This document shows, piece after piece, positions 1 to 5,574 of a stretch of 16,790 nt of DNA (its first letter is position 1; the number at the start of each line of letters is the position of its first letter). A program made the position numbers and the translations under genes. The DNA comes from Candidatus Bathyarchaeota archaeon (lineage in GTDB: Archaea > Thermoproteota > Bathyarchaeia > TCS64): assembly GCA_013329615.1 (NCBI GenBank), contig DUKA01000121.1, positions 1-16,790 of the forward strand, in the 5' to 3' direction. Under the pieces are notes generated by a model. It was given only the letters and a program-made list of their open reading frames with translations. It made no database searches and was not told the DNA's origin.

Positions 1-167
1 GCCTTCCTCTCCCGTAAGAGGTAGTGGTCCCTGATGTAGCGGAGCTCCTCGAGACTCAACCCGAGCCCAAGGGTCTTGCCTATCTCCTTGAGCTCCTCGT
101 CCTTCGCGTTGAGCAGGTCTACCTCAAAGTGCTCGAAGGACTGCTTGCTTCGGGTGATCCTGCTCAT
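1..167 (-). CDS. purL: Phosphoribosylformylglycinamidine synthase subunit PurL, N-terminal fragment (runs off left edge)
   Basis: PurL is the large subunit of FGAM synthase, which converts FGAR to FGAM in the fourth step of de novo purine synthesis and works with PurS and PurQ. Only the first 55 codons are visible. They read MSRITRSKQSFEHFEV and continue with a segment containing GLGLSLEELRYIRDHYL, which looks like the N-terminal helical region of archaeal PurL just before the conserved WSEHC segment; that segment lies outside the window. The start codon ATG (167-165) shares an ATGA overlap with the stop of purS, a classic sign of translational coupling, and this linkage is the strongest support for the call. 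No catalytic residues can be checked here. Confidence 0.8.
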   Translation of the reverse strand, partial: MSRITRSKQSFEHFEVDLLNAKDEELKEIGKTLGLGLSLEELRYIRDHYLLRERK

Positions 168-415
168 TTCGGGTCACTTATCTCGAAGCGGTAGTCGTCC
201 TTGGTCGGGTTCGTCAGGAGTCGCCTGCACATCTCGTCGAGCAGCTTCTCCGCCTTCGCCCGGTTCGGGGCATCGAATGTGACCTCGTATGCCTTGCTCG
301 ACCGGACATCATCAACGTTGTAGCCCAACCCCCTGAGGGCGTGGGCGGTCGTCTCCCCCTCGGGGTCGCTGTACCCCGCCTTGAGGTTGACGTAGACGAA
401 GGCCTTGAACTTCAT
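164..415 (-). CDS. purS: Phosphoribosylformylglycinamidine synthase subunit PurS
   Basis: PurS is the small dimeric subunit of FGAM synthase that bridges PurL and PurQ and helps pass ammonia between them. The product of 83 residues starts MKFKAFVYVNLKAGYSDPEG. It has the family pattern of a beta strand, the DPEG segment, an alpha helix around HALRGLGY and a second strand/helix unit ending near RLLTNPTKDDYRFEI. About 80 residues is the normal family length. The reading frame is open upstream to 460, but those extra 15 residues do not fit the family, so the ATG at 415 is chosen. The stop TGA overlaps the purL ATG by 4 bases, so the two are almost certainly one transcript. A TATA-like box and two inverted repeats lie upstream. 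Confidence 0.92.
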   Translation of the reverse strand: MKFKAFVYVNLKAGYSDPEGETTAHALRGLGYNVDDVRSSKAYEVTFDAPNRAKAEKLLDEMCRRLLTNPTKDDYRFEISDPK

Positions 416-433
416 GCCTAATCCATCCACGGT

Positions 434-448
434 AGGGCTAAAAGCCCT
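434..448. repeat. Inverted repeat at the predicted purS transcription start
   Basis: The plus strand reads AGGGCT, then AAA, then AGCCCT: perfect 6-base arms with a 3-base spacer. It covers the predicted start of the purS transcript, so it could be an operator or a small RNA hairpin at the 5' end of the leader. Function is not established. Confidence 0.45.
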
Positions 449-465
449 TGGGATAAACAACCGTG

Positions 466-479
466 TTAATTATTAAAAG
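466..479 (-). promoter_or_regulatory. Probable purS-purL promoter (TATA-like box)
   Basis: On the minus strand this reads TTTTAATAATTAA preceded by CC, a good archaeal BRE/TATA match. It would place transcription start near 446, giving a leader of about 30 bases before the purS ATG. It lies between two perfect inverted repeats (434-448 and 496-511). Position is inferred, not measured. Confidence 0.5.
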
Positions 480-495
480 GATTTCCCAGCAAGAT

Positions 496-511
496 TAACA
501 TATTCATGTTA
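496..511. repeat. Inverted repeat upstream of the purS TATA-like box
   Basis: The sequence is TAACAT-ATTC-ATGTTA: perfect 6-base arms with a 4-base spacer. It sits about 17 bases upstream of the TATA-like box, a typical place for an activator site in archaea. The remainder of 512-587 holds only a pyrimidine-rich stretch on the minus strand following the atpK stop. Confidence 0.4.
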
Positions 512-541
512 TCAGCCGGGGGTGTTTATGTTGTTCCGAAA

Positions 542-561
542 ATGTTTAAGAAGAGAAAGGG
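542..561 (-). terminator. Possible pyrimidine-rich terminator after atpK
   Basis: The minus strand reads CCTTTCTCTTCTTAAAC about 30 bases past the atpK stop. Archaeal termination often occurs at T-rich runs without a hairpin. The T content is interrupted by C, so support is weak. Confidence 0.25.
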
Positions 562-587
562 TTGGGTTGAGCGTCGCGCCCTACCGT

Positions 588-1049
588 CTACTTGTTCACC
601 ATCAGGATGGTGACAATCAGACCGTAGATGGCGAGACCCTCACCAAGAGCGACGAAGAGCAAAGCCCAGATAGAGAGCTCTGGCCTCTCCCTCAGCATCT
701 CGGACCCTGCCTTGGCGGCGACCATGATACAGAGCGCGGCGGCGAAGCCGGCACCGATCATCGTGAGCGCACCAGACAGTAGGGGCCACGCTGTTTCAGG
801 TATCATTCCTTCTCCTCCTCCAAGGATTACTATTAACGCAAAGAAGACACTCAGCACCACCAGGAAAGCGCCGAACGCGTTTAAAGACGCGCCCCAGACA
901 GTGCTCTTCCCCTCGACCTCGGCCGATGCGTTGATCGTCGAGCCCTGGATCATCGCCCAGACGGCCGCGAGTATCGCGACGCCTATGATGATCGCGGAGG
1001 GAAGCATGTCCACTTGCGCCGTTTCGGCGGCGACTAGCAGCGGAATCAT
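588..1049 (-). CDS. atpK: A/V-type ATPase proteolipid subunit K (c-ring subunit), four-helix form
   Basis: This is the membrane rotor subunit of the archaeal A-type ATPase; a ring of copies carries ions past subunit I. The 153-residue protein has four hydrophobic helices at about 15-35, 55-76, 88-112 and 127-150, that is, a tandem duplication of the two-helix proteolipid. The ion-binding carboxylate is present in the second hairpin (E137 in VALGEGLA). In the first hairpin the aligned position is A61 (NAFGAFL), so there appears to be one carboxylate per four helices. The ATG at 1049 follows a GGAGAAG ribosome binding site (1063-1057). It lies 63 bases after atpI on the same strand and has its own TATA-like box, which fits the need for many more copies than subunit I. 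I cannot tell whether it uses H+ or Na+. Confidence 0.9.
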   Translation of the reverse strand: MIPLLVAAETAQVDMLPSAIIIGVAILAAVWAMIQGSTINASAEVEGKSTVWGASLNAFGAFLVVLSVFFALIVILGGGEGMIPETAWPLLSGALTMIGAGFAAALCIMVAAKAGSEMLRERPELSIWALLFVALGEGLAIYGLIVTILMVNK

Positions 1050-1087
1050 TCTATTTCTTCTCCTTTTTCTCCTATACGTCCACCGTT

Positions 1088-1100
1088 CCGTTTATAACCT
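1088..1100 (-). promoter_or_regulatory. TATA-like box for atpK
   Basis: The minus strand reads AGGTTATAAACGG in the atpI-atpK gap. A transcript starting about 27 bases downstream (near 1067) would keep the GGAGAAG ribosome binding site. It may provide extra proteolipid mRNA beyond read-through from atpI. Confidence 0.45.
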
Positions 1101-1112
1101 TTTCCGGCGGGG

Positions 1113-3278
1113 TCATTGAGTCACTTTCCTCTCCCGGGGAACCGTGAACGGTTTGAACGGCACCCCCGACCCGTCGAAGAATTTACCCATGAACTCGTAG
1201 TAGAGGAGCCTCAAGCTCTGCACTGTGCTCGATATGAGCTCGAAGCTCATGGCGACGACGTTCATGATCAGGAGTCCTAGCGGTATTGGTACCGGTAGGA
1301 CGATTGCCTCGTTCAGCGCCTCCGCGGCGATGGCTAGGCTCGCGTGTGCGAGTGCGAAGGCCGCGATACGCAGGAAGCTGAAGAGGTTGGCGAGACCCTC
1401 GACGAAAGTCATCAGCAGCCCGCCGATGCCCTCGCCGATGCTCTCCATGCCGACGCCGTGACCATGCTGGATGCTGTGGATCACGGGCTCGGCGAAGCTG
1501 AGGAGCATACCCACTATCATGACGTAGAAGCCCCAGTAGCTCAGGGCTTGCATGAAGTTCATGCCGATGCTGATGAAGTACATCGCTGTCATGTAGAGGC
1601 CGAACACGTAGAGGATCATCCCGAGACCGTGTTCACCGAGTGCCCCTACTGGGTTGCCCTTCTTGATCTGGTTGTAGGCGCCGATAACGAGGCCGATTAT
1701 GACCTCAATGGCGGCAATCAGGAAGACGAGTTTCAATAGCGATGTTGTATTGTGTACTGGGTTGGGCAGTAGCGGGTGGTAGAGGTGGTGAAGTATCTCC
1801 TCGTTGAGGAATATTGAGCCGTAGAGGAAGCCGAAGATGATGGCGGCTACACCCATCGGGATGAAGAGCCCGCCGAGGTACTTGAGCATCCCACGCGTGT
1901 ACTTGCGCAATAGGAAGATGCCTATCAGAAGGATGAGCAGACCCTGGCCCACGTCTCCGTACATCAGACCAAACTGGAACGCGAAGACTATGATGCTAAG
2001 ATAGGCGGGGTTGAACTCGTTGCTGTTGGGGTAGCCACGCAGCGTCGTGAGCTTCCAGTTTGACTGGAGGAAGCTGGGCTTCATCACCGGTGGAGGAGTG
2101 GGTACGCCTCGGTCGCCGGGCTTGACGTCGTTGATGTCGAAGATGACCTTCTCTCCCGTCTTCTCCTCGACTTCCTTCATCGCGGCGGTGAACTCCCCGA
2201 TGTTGTCAGCGGGCGTCCACCCCTGCAGGATGCTGAAGACCTTCGTCCTCATGACGGGAGCGCGGCTGTCTACCGCGAGGCGCAGCATGTTGTAGCAGAA
2301 TGTCGCCTCGCTCAGCGAGGCCATCTCGCTCGTTTTGACTTCTGCCTCGACCTTCACGTAGCGCTCTTTGACAGAGTCGGCGGAGGTCTTTAGCTGCTCC
2401 GTCTTCTCCTCTTCGAGGTGCTTTATCGCTTCCTGGTGTTTGGCGTCCATCGTCGCTAGCTTTTCCTCGAAGTCCGTGCCCTTCGCTTCGATGGCCTTAA
2501 TCCAGGCGTTGAATTCACCCTGGTACTTTTCGAGTATCTTGCCCCTCTTGCCGGGGTCGATGATCGCCTTGGCGTCTTCTCCGAGGATGACGGATGCGTC
2601 GTAGACCTCGAAGACGAGGAAGTGGTCGCGGATGGCCTTCTTGGACTCCTCTGGCCCTGATATTATGATGAGGCTCTCGGAGGCGTTTATTGAGTTCGCC
2701 TTGATCTTTACCTCCGGCTGCTTCGCCAAGTGCTGTTCGAGGCGCTTCAGGTACTCGGTGTTGATTACGCCGTAGCCGAGGCTGTTCTTCAGGTCCTCGA
2801 CGCCCAATGCCTTGACTAGCTCGATCTTCGTACCCCAGCGAGTCTTCTGCTCGACGAGGCTCCGCCTCTTCTCGTGGAAGAGGGCGCTGCCCTTGCTGAT
2901 CTTCTCTTCGGACTCCTTCGTGATGCGCTCGGCCTCGTTCGCCTGAGCCTCCTTGACGTCCTTGAGCTTACCGATAACCCGGTCGAGGGTCTGGACAGCC
3001 TGCTTCGTCCTGACCTCGGGGTTGCGGGTATAGTCGCGGAGCACGTCGAGGAGAGGTGTGGTCACCTCGATCTCGAAGTTTACGAGTTTCTTGAGCTCCT
3101 TGTAGCGGGGGGCGACATCATCGTATAGAGTCTTGTAGTCTGGCCCCTTGACCTCCTTCTTGTACTCGTCGAAGTCGGGTCCTTTGACCTCCGTCAGCTG
3201 GGTCACGCCCGCCGCGCCGAGGGAGCCGAGGACAAGACTCTCGTACTCCGGGAAGGTGATGACTGTGACTTTTTTCAT
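1113..3278 (-). CDS. atpI: A/V-type ATPase subunit I (subunit a, stator and ion channel)
   Basis: Subunit I forms the stator half-channels beside the K ring and connects through its soluble arm to the peripheral stalks. The protein is 721 residues from the ATG at 3278; a TTG immediately upstream (3281) is an alternative start, and both are served by AAGGTGAG (3294-3287). The N-terminal 400 or so residues are charged and partly coiled coil. The membrane part begins near the conserved FGLMYGDVGQG and contains about seven or eight helices. The two arginines essential in this family are visible in FSFLRIAAFALAHASLA (about R637) and STVQSLRLLYYEF (about R690). Length is slightly above the usual 620-660. 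It lies between a small membrane protein gene and atpK, all on the minus strand. The E, C, F, A, B and D genes are not in this window. Confidence 0.94.
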   Translation of the reverse strand: MKKVTVITFPEYESLVLGSLGAAGVTQLTEVKGPDFDEYKKEVKGPDYKTLYDDVAPRYKELKKLVNFEIEVTTPLLDVLRDYTRNPEVRTKQAVQTLDRVIGKLKDVKEAQANEAERITKESEEKISKGSALFHEKRRSLVEQKTRWGTKIELVKALGVEDLKNSLGYGVINTEYLKRLEQHLAKQPEVKIKANSINASESLIIISGPEESKKAIRDHFLVFEVYDASVILGEDAKAIIDPGKRGKILEKYQGEFNAWIKAIEAKGTDFEEKLATMDAKHQEAIKHLEEEKTEQLKTSADSVKERYVKVEAEVKTSEMASLSEATFCYNMLRLAVDSRAPVMRTKVFSILQGWTPADNIGEFTAAMKEVEEKTGEKVIFDINDVKPGDRGVPTPPPVMKPSFLQSNWKLTTLRGYPNSNEFNPAYLSIIVFAFQFGLMYGDVGQGLLILLIGIFLLRKYTRGMLKYLGGLFIPMGVAAIIFGFLYGSIFLNEEILHHLYHPLLPNPVHNTTSLLKLVFLIAAIEVIIGLVIGAYNQIKKGNPVGALGEHGLGMILYVFGLYMTAMYFISIGMNFMQALSYWGFYVMIVGMLLSFAEPVIHSIQHGHGVGMESIGEGIGGLLMTFVEGLANLFSFLRIAAFALAHASLAIAAEALNEAIVLPVPIPLGLLIMNVVAMSFELISSTVQSLRLLYYEFMGKFFDGSGVPFKPFTVPRERKVTQ

Positions 3279-3325
3279 CAAGGCGACTCACCTTAATGCG
3301 GTTCTTCCCATTAAAAACCTTAGGG

Positions 3326-3336
3326 CGAATATATGT
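3326..3336 (-). promoter_or_regulatory. TATA-like box for atpI
   Basis: The minus strand reads ACATATATTCG in the 62-base gap upstream of atpI. Transcription start would be near 3304, leaving a leader of about 26 bases that includes the AAGGTGAG ribosome binding site. This is a composition-based call only. Confidence 0.35.
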
Positions 3337-3343
3337 ACTGCGC

Positions 3344-3637
3344 CTAACCCGGCGGTGTAGCCGATCCACTGGGGGCTTGTTCCGCGGCTTTAGCCCTCTT
3401 TCCCATCTCACCCATCTTCATGTAGACGAGGTAGGTGGTCACCACGAAGAATATCATCGAGAATAGGATCAGCGTCTCGATGAGTATGAGGTTCTTGGGT
3501 TGTATTATGTAGATGATTATCATGGCCGCTATCATGCCTATGAGGGGAAAGAGCATCATCATGATGAATAGTGGGCGTATCCGCCTCATCGTCTCCTCGA
3601 GGGAGATCTTCTTCTCCTCCTTCTTGCCCTCAGCCAT
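3344..3637 (-). CDS. Small two-helix membrane protein of unknown function upstream of atpI
   Basis: I do not recognise this 97-residue protein. It has a Lys/Glu-rich N-terminus (MAEGKKEEKKISLEETMRR), two hydrophobic helices at about 23-46 and 51-72 separated by a short QPKN turn, and a polar tail ending in SGSATPPG. In many archaea the gene just before atpI is atpH, encoding a soluble coiled-coil peripheral-stalk subunit; this protein is not that, because it is mostly membrane-embedded. Its place before subunit I and K suggests an assembly or accessory role for the membrane sector, but this is inference from position only. A TATA-like box only about 30 bases upstream of the ATG would give a very short leader. 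Confidence 0.7.
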   Translation of the reverse strand: MAEGKKEEKKISLEETMRRIRPLFIMMMLFPLIGMIAAMIIIYIIQPKNLILIETLILFSMIFFVVTTYLVYMKMGEMGKRAKAAEQAPSGSATPPG

Positions 3638-3667
3638 GGCATGTATCGAGGCAGAGTTGAGGACGTG

Positions 3668-3680
3668 GGATTAAAAAGGG
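3668..3680 (-). promoter_or_regulatory. TATA-like box for the small membrane protein and the ATPase cluster
   Basis: The minus strand reads CCCTTTTTAATCC, overlapping the gap directly upstream of the tfb stop (3688). Start would fall near 3648, about 10 bases before the ATG at 3637, an almost leaderless transcript. Confidence 0.4.
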
Positions 3681-3687
3681 TTCTGAG

Positions 3688-4647
3688 TCACGGCGCGACG
3701 GGAACCGAGACCAGCATATCCATCATAGGCTGGACTGGCTGAGCCCTCGAAATCGACATCTCGAGACCGCGGAGCCTGTTCCTGAGCGTGACCTCCGTCG
3801 TGCCCGCCGCTAGGGCGACGTCCTTCTGGATGCGTTTGTCGTCGTTAGCTAGGCACGCCATGTATAGGGCGGCTGCGGCGAGGCCGCGTGGGTCCTTGCC
3901 GGAGAGCCCCTGCTTGGTCTTTGCGTACTGGAGGATATTGACGGCCTTTTGCTCGGTGTCCCTCCTCAGATTGAGCTTGGCGGCGATGCTGGGGATGAAC
4001 TTCGTGGGCTCGTCGACGGGCATATGTATCTTCAGCTCCTTGATGAGCAGCCTGTAGGTCCTTGCTACCTCTGAGTGGTCTCTCGTGCTCGCCTGTGATA
4101 CCTTCTTTATGGGGCGTGGTACCTCTGCGGCCCTGCATGCGGCGTATATGGACGCGGCCACGAAGGCGTCGATGCTCCTGCCCCTGATTAGGTCTGCTTT
4201 TAGCGCCTTTCGGTATATGAGAGCAGCCTGTTCCTTGATGTTGCTGGGTATGTGCAGGTTTACTGACATCCTGTCGAGCTCAGCCATGGCGATGCTGAGG
4301 TTCCTGCGCCATGTCTCGTCGAATTTGCTCCTGTTGTCGTAGCGGCGTAGGCGGTCCATCTTTAGGCGCGCCTCGCTGTTGAGCTTCCGCCCCGAGGCGT
4401 CGCGGTCGCCCTTGAAGACCGTTGACAGACCCTTGTCGAAGAGCGCCAGCGAGGAGCCGACGCCGGTCCTGCTCCTGCTGTTCTTCTCCGCGACTGTGAA
4501 GGCCCTCCACTCGGGACCCATGTCTATAGGCGTCTCCTCAATGACGAGGCCGCACTGACTACAGACGTGTTCGCCGTTCTCCGGGTCGCTGATTATGTTG
4601 GCGTTTCCACACTTCGGGCATCTTCTCGTGTCTTCTTCCATCTTCAT
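3688..4647 (-). CDS. tfb: Transcription initiation factor TFB (archaeal TFIIB)
   Basis: TFB joins the TBP-TATA complex and recruits RNA polymerase. The 319-residue protein has an N-terminal zinc ribbon with ligands C10, C13, C29 and C32 (RCPKCGNAN and HVCSQCGLV). The B-reader and linker region follows (IDMGPEWRAF, then RSRTG and DKGLST). Two cyclin-like repeats lie at about 112-205 and 212-300, with hallmark stretches RGRSIDAFVAASIYAACR and DPRGLAAAALYMACL. The position usually occupied by His in the HDKGL motif is F70 (ALFDKGLST). The reading frame stays open to 4806, but the ATG at 4647 is chosen because GAGGTG (4660-4655) precedes it with 7-base spacing and the extension carries no family features. 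It diverges from a PadR-like gene. Confidence 0.95.
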   Translation of the reverse strand: MKMEEDTRRCPKCGNANIISDPENGEHVCSQCGLVIEETPIDMGPEWRAFTVAEKNSRSRTGVGSSLALFDKGLSTVFKGDRDASGRKLNSEARLKMDRLRRYDNRSKFDETWRRNLSIAMAELDRMSVNLHIPSNIKEQAALIYRKALKADLIRGRSIDAFVAASIYAACRAAEVPRPIKKVSQASTRDHSEVARTYRLLIKELKIHMPVDEPTKFIPSIAAKLNLRRDTEQKAVNILQYAKTKQGLSGKDPRGLAAAALYMACLANDDKRIQKDVALAAGTTEVTLRNRLRGLEMSISRAQPVQPMMDMLVSVPVAP

Positions 4648-4690
4648 CTTTCTACACCTCGTCTTCCCGGGATGGTCAGTCCTGAGAAGA

Positions 4691-4708
4691 GTGTATTTTA
4701 CATATACG
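4691..4708 (-). promoter_or_regulatory. Probable tfb promoter (AT-rich TATA-like region)
   Basis: The minus strand reads CGTATATGTAAAATACAC. A start near 4670 would leave a leader of about 23 bases containing the GAGGTG ribosome binding site of tfb. Several overlapping TATA-like matches exist here, so the exact box is uncertain. Confidence 0.4.
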
Positions 4709-4715
4709 TAAGTTA

Positions 4716-4736
4716 TATATACCGGGATGGTATATA
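4716..4736. promoter_or_regulatory. Perfect dyad between tfb and the PadR-like gene; candidate operator with TATA boxes
   Basis: TATATACC (4716-4723) and GGTATATA (4729-4736) form perfect 8-base inverted arms around a 5-base spacer. Each arm also resembles a TATA box, and the right arm reads into GGTATATAAGC on the plus strand, a strong archaeal box. Start from it would be near 4761, just upstream of the PadR-like ATG at 4790. A dyad of this size next to a small winged-helix regulator gene is a typical autoregulatory operator; binding by that protein is inference. Confidence 0.55.
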
Positions 4737-4789
4737 AGCTTTCGGGTAGAAAATTGCCTAAACCACAGGGCAGCTGCGGCTCAACAAAG

Positions 4790-5071
4790 ATGAAAATACT
4801 CGCCATAATCGATCAGCATAGCAACTCAGAGCGCGAGGCATACGGCTACGACATATGGAAGACCATGAAGGATCAGTTCCACATCTACCTCAACGACAAT
4901 GACATCGGCAACGTCTACCACCACCTGAACGATCTATGCTCGTTGAACTATGTCTGCCGGGCAGGAGACGACGGCAGGTGCTGCTACTACAAGATCACGG
5001 AAGAGGGCCTCGCTATGAGGCCGAAGTACGAGCAGTACATCGCCATAATGAAGGCTGATCCACGGACCTAG
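4790..5071 (+). CDS. PadR-like winged-helix transcriptional regulator
   Basis: The 93-residue product starts MKILAIIDQHSNSEREAYGY. The features are those of the PadR family: an N-terminal helix, the YGYDIWKTM motif, a recognition-helix region NDIGNVYHHLNDLCSLNYV, and a wing ending CCYYKITEEGLAM. No effector domain follows, so it is the minimal small type. The frame is open from an ATG at 4727, but that ATG lies within the dyad/TATA region and would precede the predicted transcript start, so 4790 is preferred. Its TAG stop shares a CTAG palindrome with the stop of the convergent ModE-like gene. It is likely to bind the adjacent dyad and repress itself, perhaps also tfb; the ligand is unknown. 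Confidence 0.8.
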   Translation: MKILAIIDQHSNSEREAYGYDIWKTMKDQFHIYLNDNDIGNVYHHLNDLCSLNYVCRAGDDGRCCYYKITEEGLAMRPKYEQYIAIMKADPRT

Positions 5072-5532
5072 GTGTTCTTTCGCAGGATGACACCATCGCC
5101 CTTTTTGAAGAGAGGCTTCCTCGAGGCGGGCATTCGGATCACGATATCTACATCCTTCACGCCAACGTTGACGTCCTTCACCGTGCCGTAGATTATGTTC
5201 TGGGATGGAGCCTCGGACACCTGTCTCATCTGCTCGCACAGGTTCCGGAACTCGATTAGGAACTTTTTTCCGCGTTCCGTCAGTTCTGCACCTCCGCCTC
5301 CAGATTTGCCGCCTTTGTGGGCGGATAAGAGAGGTTCGCCGAGTTTTTCCTCGGCCTTCCGTATGAGGCCCCACGCGTATCGGTAGCTCATCCCGAGCTC
5401 CGTGGAGGCTTCCTTTAGAGTGCCGACCTCCATGACCTTCTTCAGGAGGCTGTAGACGCCTGGTCCGAATACGTAGCCGTCCTCGGTTTCCATCCAGACC
5501 TTGAAGGCGGGGTGGGGTTTGCTGTGCGCCAT
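5068..5532 (-). CDS. ModE-like DNA-binding protein (winged helix with short C-terminal TOBE-like segment)
   Basis: The 154-residue protein has a ModE/LysR-type winged helix at about 20-105. The helix-turn-helix includes GTLKEASTELGMSYRYAW, and the Gly-rich wing is KGGKSGGGGAELTERG (73-88), a pattern strongly shared with the N-terminal domain of ModE, the molybdate-responsive regulator. Residues 111-151 (NIIYGTVKDVNVGV to KKGDGVILRKN) resemble a shortened molybdate-binding (Mop/TOBE) domain, but at about 43 residues this lacks part of the roughly 68-residue fold, so oxyanion binding is doubtful. It lies 42 bases downstream of the ABC exporter on the same strand and may be part of that operon. 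No molybdate transporter genes are nearby. Its stop overlaps the convergent PadR-like stop. Confidence 0.78.
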   Translation of the reverse strand: MAHSKPHPAFKVWMETEDGYVFGPGVYSLLKKVMEVGTLKEASTELGMSYRYAWGLIRKAEEKLGEPLLSAHKGGKSGGGGAELTERGKKFLIEFRNLCEQMRQVSEAPSQNIIYGTVKDVNVGVKDVDIVIRMPASRKPLFKKGDGVILRKNT

Positions 5533-5574
5533 GGCTGGATAAGAAACGTTGGGGCTGAAATGCTTTGCCAGTGC

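Noticed and set aside
522..1119. Plus-strand open frames of 86 and 163 codons opposite atpK
   Set aside because: They are antisense to a clear four-helix proteolipid gene and show no domain or upstream ribosome binding site.
4648..4806. N-terminal extension of TFB
   Set aside because: It would precede the zinc ribbon with an unrelated hydrophobic stretch, overlaps the promoter region and the divergent gene, and a good ribosome binding site supports ATG 4647.
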